The notes below the pieces were generated by a model. The model was not told where the DNA came from. It saw only the letters and a program-made list of their open reading frames with translations, and did no database searches. From positions 124,001 to 188,000 of the forward strand of contig JAPLDJ010000010.1 of assembly GCA_026391805.1 (NCBI GenBank): a DNA stretch of 64,000 nucleotides, given 5' to 3'. Position numbers and translations under genes: made by a program. This DNA is from Bacteroidota bacterium. Lineage in GTDB: Bacteria > Bacteroidota > Bacteroidia > Bacteroidales > FEN-979. The number at the start of each line of letters is the position of its first letter. Position 1 is the stretch's first letter. This document shows, piece after piece, positions 54,049 to 62,981 of the stretch.

Positions 54049-54462
54049 ATGAAAAACATCCGCTATGATCTTCTGTTAAAATGGATCCTATGGCTGATCG
54101 CCATCCATTCGATCTGTTTCGGGATTGCACTGGTGGTTTTGCCCATCTCATTCATCGAACTCTTCGGTTTCAGCCTGACGGAGAAATTCTTTGCCGACCA
54201 GGGCGGGGTATTCCACCTTGTGGTTGCCGTGGCCTATATCTGGGCGGCCCTGGATCTTGAAAATGCACTCAAGATGATAGTTATATCCTGCACGGCAAAG
54301 TTCGTGGCCACCATCTTCCTGATCTCCTACTTTATTTTTGGCAATCATATCTTCATGGTGATATTTTCAGGGATCGCAGATTTCCTGATGGGACTTGCAA
54401 TTCTTGTTTTATACATTCTTTACAGAAAACAGGCTGAAGCTAAGAGAACTGCACAAATCTAA
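54049..54462 (+). CDS. Small four-helix membrane protein
   Basis: 137 residues, not recognised. Four hydrophobic helices are visible at about 10-32 (WILWLIAIHSICFGIALVVL), 50-68, 76-98 and 101-125, with a short basic C-terminal tail (YRKQAEAKRTAQI). The loop after helix 1 has GFSLTEKFFADQGG. It lies 20 bp before the SDR-HydA fusion gene and behind a Rex-type operator, so the two are probably one transcript. It could be a membrane anchor or partner for the fusion protein (inference). Confidence 0.65.
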   Translation: MKNIRYDLLLKWILWLIAIHSICFGIALVVLPISFIELFGFSLTEKFFADQGGVFHLVVAVAYIWAALDLENALKMIVISCTAKFVATIFLISYFIFGNHIFMVIFSGIADFLMGLAILVLYILYRKQAEAKRTAQI

Positions 54463-54482
54463 CCGAATAAAGAATTTCTGTT

Positions 54483-57400
54483 ATGAAAAATGATCCGCCA
54501 ACCATCATCATTACCGGTGCTTCCGGTTTTATCGGTCGCTATTTCATGGACATGGTCAAAGAACACTACCAGGTCATTGCAATTGCCCGGAGAACCTCAA
54601 AGGAAGCAGGAATTCCGTTTCACCCGAACATTTTCTGGATCCAGTGGGACATCGGAAGCAAGGTCCAGCTGAAGGAAGTTCTCCAGACGATCCAGAACCG
54701 TGGCGGCGCTGATTACCTGCTGCACCTGGCAGCATTTTATGATTTCGATTATTCGGATAACACGGCCTACCAGAGAACCAACGTTGAAGGAACGGTCCAT
54801 ATCGTTGAGCTTGCCCGCCAGCTGAACATCAAGCGGTTCATCTTTGCCAGTTCACTGGCTGCATGCAATTTTCCACTACCGGGAGAGGTGGTGAATGAAA
54901 AATCTTCCCCGGATGCCGATTTTGCCTATGCCAAGACAAAAAAATTCGGAGAGGAACTTTTGCGAAAGACCGCCAAGGATTTTCCATGTACAGTCGTCAG
55001 GTTTGCTGCAGTATTCAGTGACCTCTGTGAATATCCTCCATTGTATAAATTTCTTGAGACCTGGCTTTCCCGGAAATATGATTCCCGTATCCTCGGCGGA
55101 AAAGGTGAATCTGCCGTCTCTTACATCCACATCCATGAACTCGCCAAGCTGCTGCTGTCCATTATCCAGCAGAGTCATAAGCTGCCTTCATTTGATATCT
55201 ATGCTGCCAGTCCCGACGGATGCACCTCGCATAAGCAATTGTTCGAAATCGCTACCAAGGACTATTTCGGGGAGCCGGTCAAGCCGATCCATGTTCCGAA
55301 GCTGATCGCTTATCCCGGCATCTTTTTCCGGATCATGATGGGAAAAATAGGGCTTACACCGATGCCCTTTGAACGTTTCTGGATGCTGAAATACGTGGAT
55401 CTGAAACTGTTCGTTGATTCGTCATATTCCCGGAAAATGCTGAGCTGGGAGCCTTCACCGCGCCACCAGATCGAACGCCGGCTGCTTTTCCTGCTGGCAC
55501 GCATGAAGAGTAACCCTGGTGAATGGAATGCCAGGAACGAAGCAGCGTTGAAACACATTTCCATCAGGGTCAACCTGGTGATCTATGAAATGATGGTGAC
55601 CGATAAGGAGAAGATCCTTGCAAAGATCAATGCACGCATCCTTTCGCTTGAAAATTCCGAGAAATTCAAGGATTATCAGAACAAGCCACCGGATGAATTC
55701 TGGCTGCTGACAAGCACCACCTATAACCTGCTGGCATCAACGGTCTACAATGCCGACCGGAGCCTGATGATCAACTACATGGAGGACATCGCCATCGCCA
55801 GGTTTAACGAGGGTTTCCATGCAACGGAGATCTGCGACCTGCTGGATATTTTCAACGAAGTCATCACACAATACCTGGTTGATTCACAAGATTACAAGTT
55901 TACCCGGCAGGAGATCTACGATTACATCGGGATCACCTTACAGCTTGCAAAAGATGAGATCGAGGAAAAATTCGAGGTATTCGAGCTAAAAACATCGCCG
56001 GAAGCCTTAACCAATCAGATAAAACTGAAACTCGACGGGATTGAAGTCAAGGTGGATGAAGGGATCTCGATCCTGGACGCAGCCCGTCAGAACAACATCA
56101 ACATCCCCACACTTTGTTATCACAAGGACCTTCAGATTGCCGGAAACTGCCGCGTCTGTCTTGTTGAAGAGAAACATGCAAAACAATTGATCGCTTCCTG
56201 CGCAACACCGGTGGAAGAGGGCATGGACATCCTTACGAACAGCATCAAGGTGAGGACGGCACGAAGGACCATCATCGACCTGCTGTTGTCGGAGCACAAT
56301 GCCGATTGCACAAAATGTTACAAGAACGGAAAGTGCGAGTTGCAGGCCCTGGCCTCCGAATTCAAGATCATCAACCCACTTTTCATTGATCTCGTTCCAT
56401 TCAAGAAATACAGCATCGACGATCTTTCACCTTCAATTGTGAAGGACGACAGCAAGTGTATTCGTTGCCAGCGTTGCATCCGCACCTGCTCCCAGATCCA
56501 GGAAGTAAGCGCTGTTGCAGCAGTGAACAAAGGCCCTCAGATGAAGATCTCCACCTATTTCGGCCGGCCGCTGTTCGAAGTGATCTGCACCAACTGCGGT
56601 CAGTGCATCGATCGCTGTCCCACCGGTGCATTAGTCGAAAAAAATTATATCGAAGAAGTCTGGAAAGCCATTTTCGACCCGAACAAGCATGTTGTTGTCC
56701 AGACTGCACCAGCCGTAAGGATCGCCATCGGCGAGGACCTGGGTATCGAACCGGGCAAGCGTGTTACGGGGAAACTGGTTTCTGCCTTACGGAAACTGGG
56801 TTTTGATTCGGTCCTGGATACTGCTTTCACTGCCGATCTTACAATCATTGAAGAGGGAAACGAGTTCCTCGACCGCCTGAAGCGAACGATGCTGTTTGAA
56901 GACCCCGAGGCTGTGCTGCCGATGACCACGTCCTGTTCGCCGGGCTGGATCAAGTATCTGGAGCAGACCTTCCCCGAATACATCCCGAACGTTTCGACCT
57001 GCAAATCGCCGCAGCAGATGTTCGGTGTCCTGGCAAAGACCTATTATGCGGAAAAGATGGACCTGAAACCGGAGAACATCGTAACGGTTTCGATCATGCC
57101 ATGTACGGCGAAGAAATTTGAGGCAGACCGTCCCGAGATGCGCGACAGCGGCTTCAAGGACGTGGATTTTGTCCTGACCACACGCGAGCTGGCCATCATG
57201 ATCAACCAGGCGGGGATCGATTTCAAATCGCTTCCGAACGATCACTACGATTCCATCATGGGCAAAGCGACCGGTGCCGGCGTTATTTTCGGCGCCACCG
57301 GCGGTGTGATGGAAGCAACTCTGCGGACGGTCTATGAAAAGATCACGGGCCGTGAGATCCCGTTTGAAAACCTTGTCGTTACCCCGGTAAGGGGGATGCA

Positions 57401-57797
57401 GGGCATCCGCGAGGCCTCGCTGCTGATCGAGAATCCTCTGCCGGAATGGAATTTCCTGCACGGTGTCGAAGTGAAAGTTGCGATCGCGCATGGACTTGCC
57501 AATGCACGGCACATCATGCAATCGATCAAAAACGGAACAGCCGATTACCACCTGATCGAGATCATGGCCTGCCCCGGGGGCTGCCTTGGTGGCGGCGGAC
57601 AACCCATACCGACGAATCCTGAAATACGGGAGAAACGTGTACAGGCACTTTATGCAGAGGAAATGGGACTGGAATTACGGAAGTCGCATGAGAACCCAGA
57701 GGTGATAACGCTTTACGAGGATTTCCTTGACGAGCCGCTCAGCGAGAAGGCTCACGAGCTTTTGCATACACACTACCTGAAGAGAAGGGTCTATTAA
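54483..57797 (+). CDS. Fusion: SDR/epimerase, RsbRD-like helical domain and [FeFe]-hydrogenase HydA
   Basis: 1104 residues in one open frame. Residues 1-330 are an extended SDR of the NAD-dependent epimerase/dehydratase type: ITGASGFIGRY (nucleotide loop), LHLAAFYDF, FASSLAA (Ser) and YAKTKKF (Tyr-x3-Lys). Residues about 350-505 are helical and resemble the RsbRD N-terminal domain (MEDIAIARFNEGFHATEICDLL). From residue 509 follows a complete HydA: 2Fe-2S (CYHKDLQIAGNCRVC), His/Cys cluster (HNADCTKCYKNGKC), two 4Fe-4S (CIRCQRCIRTC, CTNCGQCIDRC), TSCSPGW near 816, MPCTAKKFE near 873, MACPGGCLGGGGQP near 1029. Where HydA at 50321 starts with ATG, the fusion has TTA (56007), so no internal start remains. 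All catalytic motifs of both end domains look intact. Confidence 0.9.
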   Translation: MKNDPPTIIITGASGFIGRYFMDMVKEHYQVIAIARRTSKEAGIPFHPNIFWIQWDIGSKVQLKEVLQTIQNRGGADYLLHLAAFYDFDYSDNTAYQRTNVEGTVHIVELARQLNIKRFIFASSLAACNFPLPGEVVNEKSSPDADFAYAKTKKFGEELLRKTAKDFPCTVVRFAAVFSDLCEYPPLYKFLETWLSRKYDSRILGGKGESAVSYIHIHELAKLLLSIIQQSHKLPSFDIYAASPDGCTSHKQLFEIATKDYFGEPVKPIHVPKLIAYPGIFFRIMMGKIGLTPMPFERFWMLKYVDLKLFVDSSYSRKMLSWEPSPRHQIERRLLFLLARMKSNPGEWNARNEAALKHISIRVNLVIYEMMVTDKEKILAKINARILSLENSEKFKDYQNKPPDEFWLLTSTTYNLLASTVYNADRSLMINYMEDIAIARFNEGFHATEICDLLDIFNEVITQYLVDSQDYKFTRQEIYDYIGITLQLAKDEIEEKFEVFELKTSPEALTNQIKLKLDGIEVKVDEGISILDAARQNNINIPTLCYHKDLQIAGNCRVCLVEEKHAKQLIASCATPVEEGMDILTNSIKVRTARRTIIDLLLSEHNADCTKCYKNGKCELQALASEFKIINPLFIDLVPFKKYSIDDLSPSIVKDDSKCIRCQRCIRTCSQIQEVSAVAAVNKGPQMKISTYFGRPLFEVICTNCGQCIDRCPTGALVEKNYIEEVWKAIFDPNKHVVVQTAPAVRIAIGEDLGIEPGKRVTGKLVSALRKLGFDSVLDTAFTADLTIIEEGNEFLDRLKRTMLFEDPEAVLPMTTSCSPGWIKYLEQTFPEYIPNVSTCKSPQQMFGVLAKTYYAEKMDLKPENIVTVSIMPCTAKKFEADRPEMRDSGFKDVDFVLTTRELAIMINQAGIDFKSLPNDHYDSIMGKATGAGVIFGATGGVMEATLRTVYEKITGREIPFENLVVTPVRGMQGIREASLLIENPLPEWNFLHGVEVKVAIAHGLANARHIMQSIKNGTADYHLIEIMACPGGCLGGGGQPIPTNPEIREKRVQALYAEEMGLELRKSHENPEVITLYEDFLDEPLSEKAHELLHTHYLKRRVY

Positions 57798-57812
57798 GAA
57801 AGTATTTAATCC

Positions 57813-58289
57813 TTAATCAGGAAATAATTTCGACTGGAGATGCTCTTGAACCCGGCTCAGGATCTCCGGATACTTCTCTTCCAGTTCAGGGCTCAGCGAA
57901 CGTCCGAATTCCATGTCTTCAAGGATCTCCACGGCAATGATGTGGATGGTTTCGGGGATCGAGAGCTTGATCTTCTTGGCAAGTTCAAGCGCCGTGATGA
58001 AATTGACGTCATGCAGGTTGGAAAGGTGCATGGTTTCATGGAAATCGGAAGGATTAAAATAATAAACATCACCGGGATTCCCGTCTTTCGTTTTAATGGC
58101 ATCCAGGATCATAACCGTATGGTAATCGCGGATCAGTTCCAGGATCTCCAGCCCCCCCATGGAACTTGTCTTGAAGCTGATCCCCTCCGGGAAAGAGCTT
58201 TTCTGCAGGTCTTTTACAAGCCTTGGACCGATCCCGTCGTCTTTCAGGATATCATTGCCGATGCCGAGGATCAGGATTTTCTCGTCCAT
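57813..58289 (-). CDS. [NiFe]-hydrogenase maturation protease
   Basis: 158 residues of the HyaD/HycI/FrcD family, which cuts the C-terminal peptide of the large subunit after nickel insertion. Visible: ILGIGNDILKDDGIGPRLV (first metal-binding acidic residue), SSMGGLEILELI, ILDAIKT (second Asp) and HLSNLHDVNFITALELA with the His. Last gene of the operon, 15 bp after the large subunit. Confidence 0.93.
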   Translation of the reverse strand: MDEKILILGIGNDILKDDGIGPRLVKDLQKSSFPEGISFKTSSMGGLEILELIRDYHTVMILDAIKTKDGNPGDVYYFNPSDFHETMHLSNLHDVNFITALELAKKIKLSIPETIHIIAVEILEDMEFGRSLSPELEEKYPEILSRVQEHLQSKLFPD

Positions 58290-58304
58290 AATTTCATGAT
58301 TCTA

Positions 58305-59765
58305 TTACCTTCCGATGCTCCTGATAAGTTTTCCGTCCAAGTCCAGGAAATTGACAACCATCTTCATCTGGCCGGGAAGCGAATGGGTGGCGCAGGAGAA
58401 ACAGGGATCGTACGCCCTGAACGCCATTTCGATCATATTGAGCGTGCCTTCCGTAGCCGGGTTGCCTTTATTGATCAGTCCCTGCGCAGCCTTCTTCAGC
58501 GACATACAGATCGCGGCATGGTTGTTTGTTGTTCCTACGATCAGGTTGACTTTTCGTACCATTCCCTTATCATCGGTCCAGTAATGATGAGTTAAGGTTC
58601 CGCGCTGGGCTTCTACGATCCCGACGCCTTCTCCGACGATCTTGTCGATGGGAGCCCGCAGTTCCTTGCCGGTAATGTCAGGGTCTTTTGCCAGTTCCAG
58701 GCAATGCTCGGCCGAATAGATCAGTTCGACCAGCCGTGCCCAGTGCATGGCAAGGGTTGCATGAACCGGTTTTCCCCCAAGGGTTTCATACATGAAATCG
58801 TACTCTTTCTGGGCGATCGGAGTCGCCATGCCTTCCGAGGCATTCAGCCGCGAAAGGGGAGTGGCCTGGTAAACGCCTGAATCCTGCCCTTCAACAAACC
58901 CTTTCCATCCGATCTTCTTCAGGTACGGAAACTTGAGGTAGCTCCACTGCTCGACGCGCTCTTCCACAAAGTCCATGTAATCTTTCGGGGCATAATTATA
59001 AAGTTCCTTTCCATCCGTATCAACCACACGCACCGTCCCGTCATAGAAATTCACCTTCTTGTTTTTATCCACAAGTCCCATGGAATGAATTTTCAGTGAA
59101 TAGGGACCGTTCAGGATGATGTTCACATAATCTTTATTTCCAATGACGACATCCTTGAAAAGCTGCATCGAGAATTTGGAAAATTCGACGAACCCTTCAG
59201 CCTTCTTCACAATATCATCGCGTTCCTCTTCCGTCAGCCCTTTCTTTACACCGCCCGGGATATTCATGACCACATGTGTCTGGTGACCTCCTAATAATGC
59301 CTGGATTTCCTGGGCAATACGCCGTTGCTTTATTACCTCTGTTCCGATCTCAAGACCGACTTTATTGATAACGCCGAGGATGTTCCGTTCGGCTGCCGGT
59401 GCGTTCGGACCGACAACAAAATCGGGTGCAGCAAGGGCATAGAAGTGGGCGATGTGGCTGTGGACAAAATGGGCCATGTAAAAAAGTTCCCTCAGTTTTT
59501 TGGCAGTCGGAGGAGGCTCAAGGCCGAAAACAGCATCCACAGCTTTCCCGGAAGCCATGTGGTGGCAGCCCGGGCACACGCCGCAGATCTTGGTCACGAT
59601 GGAGGGAAGCTCTTCGACGGGCCGGCCTTCACAGAATTTCTCGAAGCCGCGCAGCTCCGGAACCTGGAAGTAAACGTTTTCAACATCGCCTTCATCGTTC
59701 AGGAAAATATCAATTTTTCCATGGCCTTCCAGCCGGGTGATAGGGTCGATCGTGAGGGTTTTCAT
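58305..59765 (-). CDS. mvhA: [NiFe]-hydrogenase large subunit (MvhA-like)
   Basis: 486 residues. It holds the Ni-Fe active site. Ligand motif L1 is KICGVCPGCHH (near 61) and L2 DPCFSCATH (near 456); the remaining stretch SLPGQMKMVVNFLDLDGKL follows the last His and should be cut by the protease downstream. The length and the Hdr/MvhD partners fit group 3 cytosolic enzymes (3c). It lies 27 bp after the small subunit. Confidence 0.94.
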   Translation of the reverse strand: MKTLTIDPITRLEGHGKIDIFLNDEGDVENVYFQVPELRGFEKFCEGRPVEELPSIVTKICGVCPGCHHMASGKAVDAVFGLEPPPTAKKLRELFYMAHFVHSHIAHFYALAAPDFVVGPNAPAAERNILGVINKVGLEIGTEVIKQRRIAQEIQALLGGHQTHVVMNIPGGVKKGLTEEERDDIVKKAEGFVEFSKFSMQLFKDVVIGNKDYVNIILNGPYSLKIHSMGLVDKNKKVNFYDGTVRVVDTDGKELYNYAPKDYMDFVEERVEQWSYLKFPYLKKIGWKGFVEGQDSGVYQATPLSRLNASEGMATPIAQKEYDFMYETLGGKPVHATLAMHWARLVELIYSAEHCLELAKDPDITGKELRAPIDKIVGEGVGIVEAQRGTLTHHYWTDDKGMVRKVNLIVGTTNNHAAICMSLKKAAQGLINKGNPATEGTLNMIEMAFRAYDPCFSCATHSLPGQMKMVVNFLDLDGKLIRSIGR

Positions 59766-59792
59766 CGATTGTACTGATTTGGGTTTAGTGTA

Positions 59793-60779
59793 TTATATGA
59801 TCTTTCTTCCAAGGATTGACGAGGGTAAGCTGAACCGGTAGAAAAGACCGGCCGGATCCACGATGGTATCGATGATCTTGTCGATTTCTTCGGGCGTATC
59901 TGCATCGATCATCGTCCCGATGGCTGACATCATCTTGGCGCCGGGATCGGAAGCCGTTGCCGGTGGTCCGTAACATCCGCGGCAGGGGGAATTTCCGGAA
60001 ACGCAGCGTACTCCGCATCCCCCTCGTGTGGCAGGTCCCATACAGATTACACCCTGCTCGAGGAAACAGGTCTCTTTGTCATCCTGGATCTCCCACGGGC
60101 GGTAGAATTTTTTAATGACCTTGTTGTCGGATTTCTTCCGCTTGCATTCATCGCAGTTGGTTTTTTCATTCGCGCCAACTACTGAGCCCTTTGGAGGCAG
60201 CTCAGCACCTGTGGCAATGGCGGTGAAGACTTCGATGAGGCGTTCGCTCTGGGGCGGACATCCGGGAATGAAATAATCCACATCCACCACCTGGTTAAGC
60301 GTGTAGACATCGTTGAACATTTCAGGGATCTCAAGTTTTCCCTCTTTTACCATGGTTTCTGTCTGCGGCCTGACCTTATCAGGGTTCAATGTCGATTCAC
60401 TCTCCTCGTACACCCTTCGGAAGATCCCTTCCCGGTCGGTGAAATTGGCCAGTCCGGGTATTCCTCCCATGTAGGCACAGGAACCATAAGCAACAAGGAT
60501 CTTGGTTTTGCTGCGCAGGAGCTGTGCGATATGCTTGTTTTCGCTGTTCCTGATCGCTCCGTTGAAGAGGGTCACATCGATGGACTTGTCGGGCATTGCT
60601 TCGACATCCTTGTATTTGATGTCCATGGCGATCGGCCAGAATACAAGATCGGCCGCGGCCACGATGTCCAGCAGTTTCTCATGGGTGTCGAGCACCGAAA
60701 CGCAGCATCCGCCGCATGCAGCACCCCAGTAAACAGCGAGTTTCAGCTTGGGTTTTGGGTTGGATGAATCGGGAGGCAT
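59793..60779 (-). CDS. mvhG: [NiFe]-hydrogenase small subunit (MvhG-like)
   Basis: 328 residues, no Tat signal, so cytosolic. Fe-S cluster Cys are seen in WGAACGGCCVSVLD (about 14-27), VAYGSCAYMGGIPG, PGCPPQSE, and a C-terminal run with CDECKRKK, CFLEQGVICMGPATRGGCGVRC and CRGCYGPP. It passes electrons from the Ni-Fe site to MvhD/HdrA. It begins 3 bp after mvhD. Confidence 0.93.
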   Translation of the reverse strand: MPPDSSNPKPKLKLAVYWGAACGGCCVSVLDTHEKLLDIVAAADLVFWPIAMDIKYKDVEAMPDKSIDVTLFNGAIRNSENKHIAQLLRSKTKILVAYGSCAYMGGIPGLANFTDREGIFRRVYEESESTLNPDKVRPQTETMVKEGKLEIPEMFNDVYTLNQVVDVDYFIPGCPPQSERLIEVFTAIATGAELPPKGSVVGANEKTNCDECKRKKSDNKVIKKFYRPWEIQDDKETCFLEQGVICMGPATRGGCGVRCVSGNSPCRGCYGPPATASDPGAKMMSAIGTMIDADTPEEIDKIIDTIVDPAGLFYRFSLPSSILGRKII

Positions 60780-60782
60780 CGC

Positions 60783-61217
60783 TTATGATTTTAAATGTTT
60801 GACTTCAAGTGAACTTTTGATCTTGCTCGGACCGACATTCAGGATGTCCTTGGTCATCTCGTTGACCAGCTCGGCAAACTGCTTTCCTTCGCTCGCGCTG
60901 ATCCACTCCAGTTTCAGCCGTTCGGGCTCGATGCCCATCTGGGCGATGTACTTTTCGATCAGTTTGAACCTCCGGAGACATTTGTAGTTCCCGGTCTGGT
61001 AATGACAATCGCCCGGATGGCAGCCGCAGACAAGCACACCGTCGGCGCCCTGCTGGAATGCAGACAGGATGAAGGTTGGTTCGATCCTGCCCGAACACAT
61101 GACCCGGATGATCCGGATGTTGGGTGCATAACGCATACGTGAGGTTCCTGCGAGATCGGCACCGGTGTACGCGCACCAGTTGCAAAGGAATGCGACGATT
61201 TTTGGCCTGAAATTCAT
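60783..61217 (-). CDS. mvhD: Hydrogenase iron-sulfur subunit (MvhD-like)
   Basis: 144 residues. 2Fe-2S protein with Cys in [25 protein letters not shown] and [15 protein letters not shown], the standard MvhD set. It bridges the hydrogenase to HdrA. It starts 2 bp after hdrA and ends 3 bp before mvhG. Confidence 0.94.
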   Translation of the reverse strand: MNFRPKIVAFLCNWCAYTGADLAGTSRMRYAPNIRIIRVMCSGRIEPTFILSAFQQGADGVLVCGCHPGDCHYQTGNYKCLRRFKLIEKYIAQMGIEPERLKLEWISASEGKQFAELVNEMTKDILNVGPSKIKSSLEVKHLKS

Positions 61218-61219
61218 AG

Positions 61220-62953
61220 TCAGATTTCTTTATAAGACATGGACATGATACCTTCAATTTCCGCCAGGATCTGGCGATCCGTAAAATGCTTGGTACTGAT
61301 AGCCCCCGAGGGACATGCTGAACCGCACGTTCCGCATCCCTTGCAGAGCACCTCGTTGACCTCCGAGGATTTTTTTTCCTCATTGTAGGAGACCGCAGAG
61401 TAGGGGCAGACCCGGATGCAGGTCTGGCAGCCGCAGCACATGGCTTCGTTGACAGAGGCTGTCGTTACTTCAACCGCTACCGATCCCTGCGCAATGGTTG
61501 CAAGGATCCGCGCTGCAGCGGCACGTGCCTGTGCTACAGAATCAGGAATATCTTTCGGACCCTGGCAGGTGCCGACGATATAAACGCCGCCGGTTGTTGT
61601 GGCCACAGGATCAAGTTTCGGGTGTTTTTCGATGAAGAACTGGTTCCCGCACAGGCTAACACCAATCGCATGAACAACTTCTTTAACGTCTTCATGGGCT
61701 TCCATGTTGACCATCAGCACAACCATATCTGCAGGGATCTCTACAGTTTCTCCCGACAGTTTTTCATCCAGTTCGATGAGCATGTTGCATTCATCATTCC
61801 GTTCTGCTTCCTTGATCAGGGGCAGTTTCTCCTGCTGGTCGAACATCAGGAAGATGATCTGGCGGTGAGTGGACTCGGCATAGAACTCCTCACAACCTTT
61901 CCCGTAGGCGCGCATATCGGCATAGATCTCGAAAATGTTGCAGTCGGGGAGCCCGGCGCGGATCTGGTTGACAAATTTCAGCGCCACCATGCAACAGGTG
62001 CGCGAACAGTATTCATGATATTTTTTACTCCGGCTTCCGACACAGTGGATGATCGCAATGTTCCGCGGTTCTTTCCCATAGCGGGTCATTACTTTTCCTG
62101 CAGAAAGCATCTCCTCGAATTCCATAGAAGTTACCACATCCGGGAATTTCCCGTAGCCGTATTCCTCGATCTTTGACGGATCAAAGGGTTTCAGACCTGT
62201 AGCCGCGATGATGTTGCCGAAGGTCAGCTCAAGCGGATCAGGAACCCCGTTTTCAACAACTGCTTTAAAATTCCCGATATAACCGGTTACATTTTTGATC
62301 ACTGATTTTTTGAATACATCGATGTTTGGATGATTTTCAACCCGTTGCAGGATGGGACGGATCATCTGTTTGGCGCTTGAAAGGTGCGGGAAGGTCAGGT
62401 CGAAACGGGCGACATGTCCACCAAGATGATCGCTTTTTTCAATCAGGTAAACCTTTTTGCCGGCATTGGCGATTTCCAGCGCTGCCACCATCCCGGAAAT
62501 ACCTCCGCCGATGATCAGCGTGGCAGGGTCTACATTAACGGAACGTTTGGCCAGGGGCTCATGATACCGCACACGGTGAATGGCGGCAATCACAAGATCG
62601 ATGGCCTTCGCGGTAGCTTCCACCCGGTCGGTGTGGACCCATGAATCCTGTTCACGGATGTTGGCCATCTCAAAGAGGTAGGGATTGATCCCTGCTTTTT
62701 CAACCGCAGTCCGGAAAGTCAGCTCGTGGATCCTCGGCGAGCAGGCCGCCACGATGACCCTGTTCAGCCGGTGGCCGCGGATGTCTTTGATGATCAGTTC
62801 CTGCCCGGGATCGGAACACATGTACTTGTAGGTTTTGGCGAGGACGACGTTGGGCAGTTTCCCGACTTCCGCCGCAACCGCTTCAACATCCACCATTTTA
62901 GCGATGTTCGTACCGCAGTGGCAAATATAAACGCCTATTCTTGGTTCTTCCAT
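61220..62953 (-). CDS. hdrA: HdrA-like flavin iron-sulfur subunit
   Basis: 577 residues. FAD-binding core with [20 protein letters not shown] (about 148-167) and [14 protein letters not shown]-terminal [21 protein letters not shown] and the YCSRTCCM Cys group, and two C-terminal 4Fe-4S clusters ([24 protein letters not shown]). HdrA can carry out flavin-based electron bifurcation; with MvhAGD it could link H2 to ferredoxin and a second acceptor. No HdrB with its CCG domains is seen in the window; the next gene is a membrane HdrC/E-type protein. Confidence 0.92.
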   Translation of the reverse strand: MEEPRIGVYICHCGTNIAKMVDVEAVAAEVGKLPNVVLAKTYKYMCSDPGQELIIKDIRGHRLNRVIVAACSPRIHELTFRTAVEKAGINPYLFEMANIREQDSWVHTDRVEATAKAIDLVIAAIHRVRYHEPLAKRSVNVDPATLIIGGGISGMVAALEIANAGKKVYLIEKSDHLGGHVARFDLTFPHLSSAKQMIRPILQRVENHPNIDVFKKSVIKNVTGYIGNFKAVVENGVPDPLELTFGNIIAATGLKPFDPSKIEEYGYGKFPDVVTSMEFEEMLSAGKVMTRYGKEPRNIAIIHCVGSRSKKYHEYCSRTCCMVALKFVNQIRAGLPDCNIFEIYADMRAYGKGCEEFYAESTHRQIIFLMFDQQEKLPLIKEAERNDECNMLIELDEKLSGETVEIPADMVVLMVNMEAHEDVKEVVHAIGVSLCGNQFFIEKHPKLDPVATTTGGVYIVGTCQGPKDIPDSVAQARAAAARILATIAQGSVAVEVTTASVNEAMCCGCQTCIRVCPYSAVSYNEEKKSSEVNEVLCKGCGTCGSACPSGAISTKHFTDRQILAEIEGIMSMSYKEI

Positions 62954-62981
62954 AAGAACGATTTTTCAAAAGATATTTACT

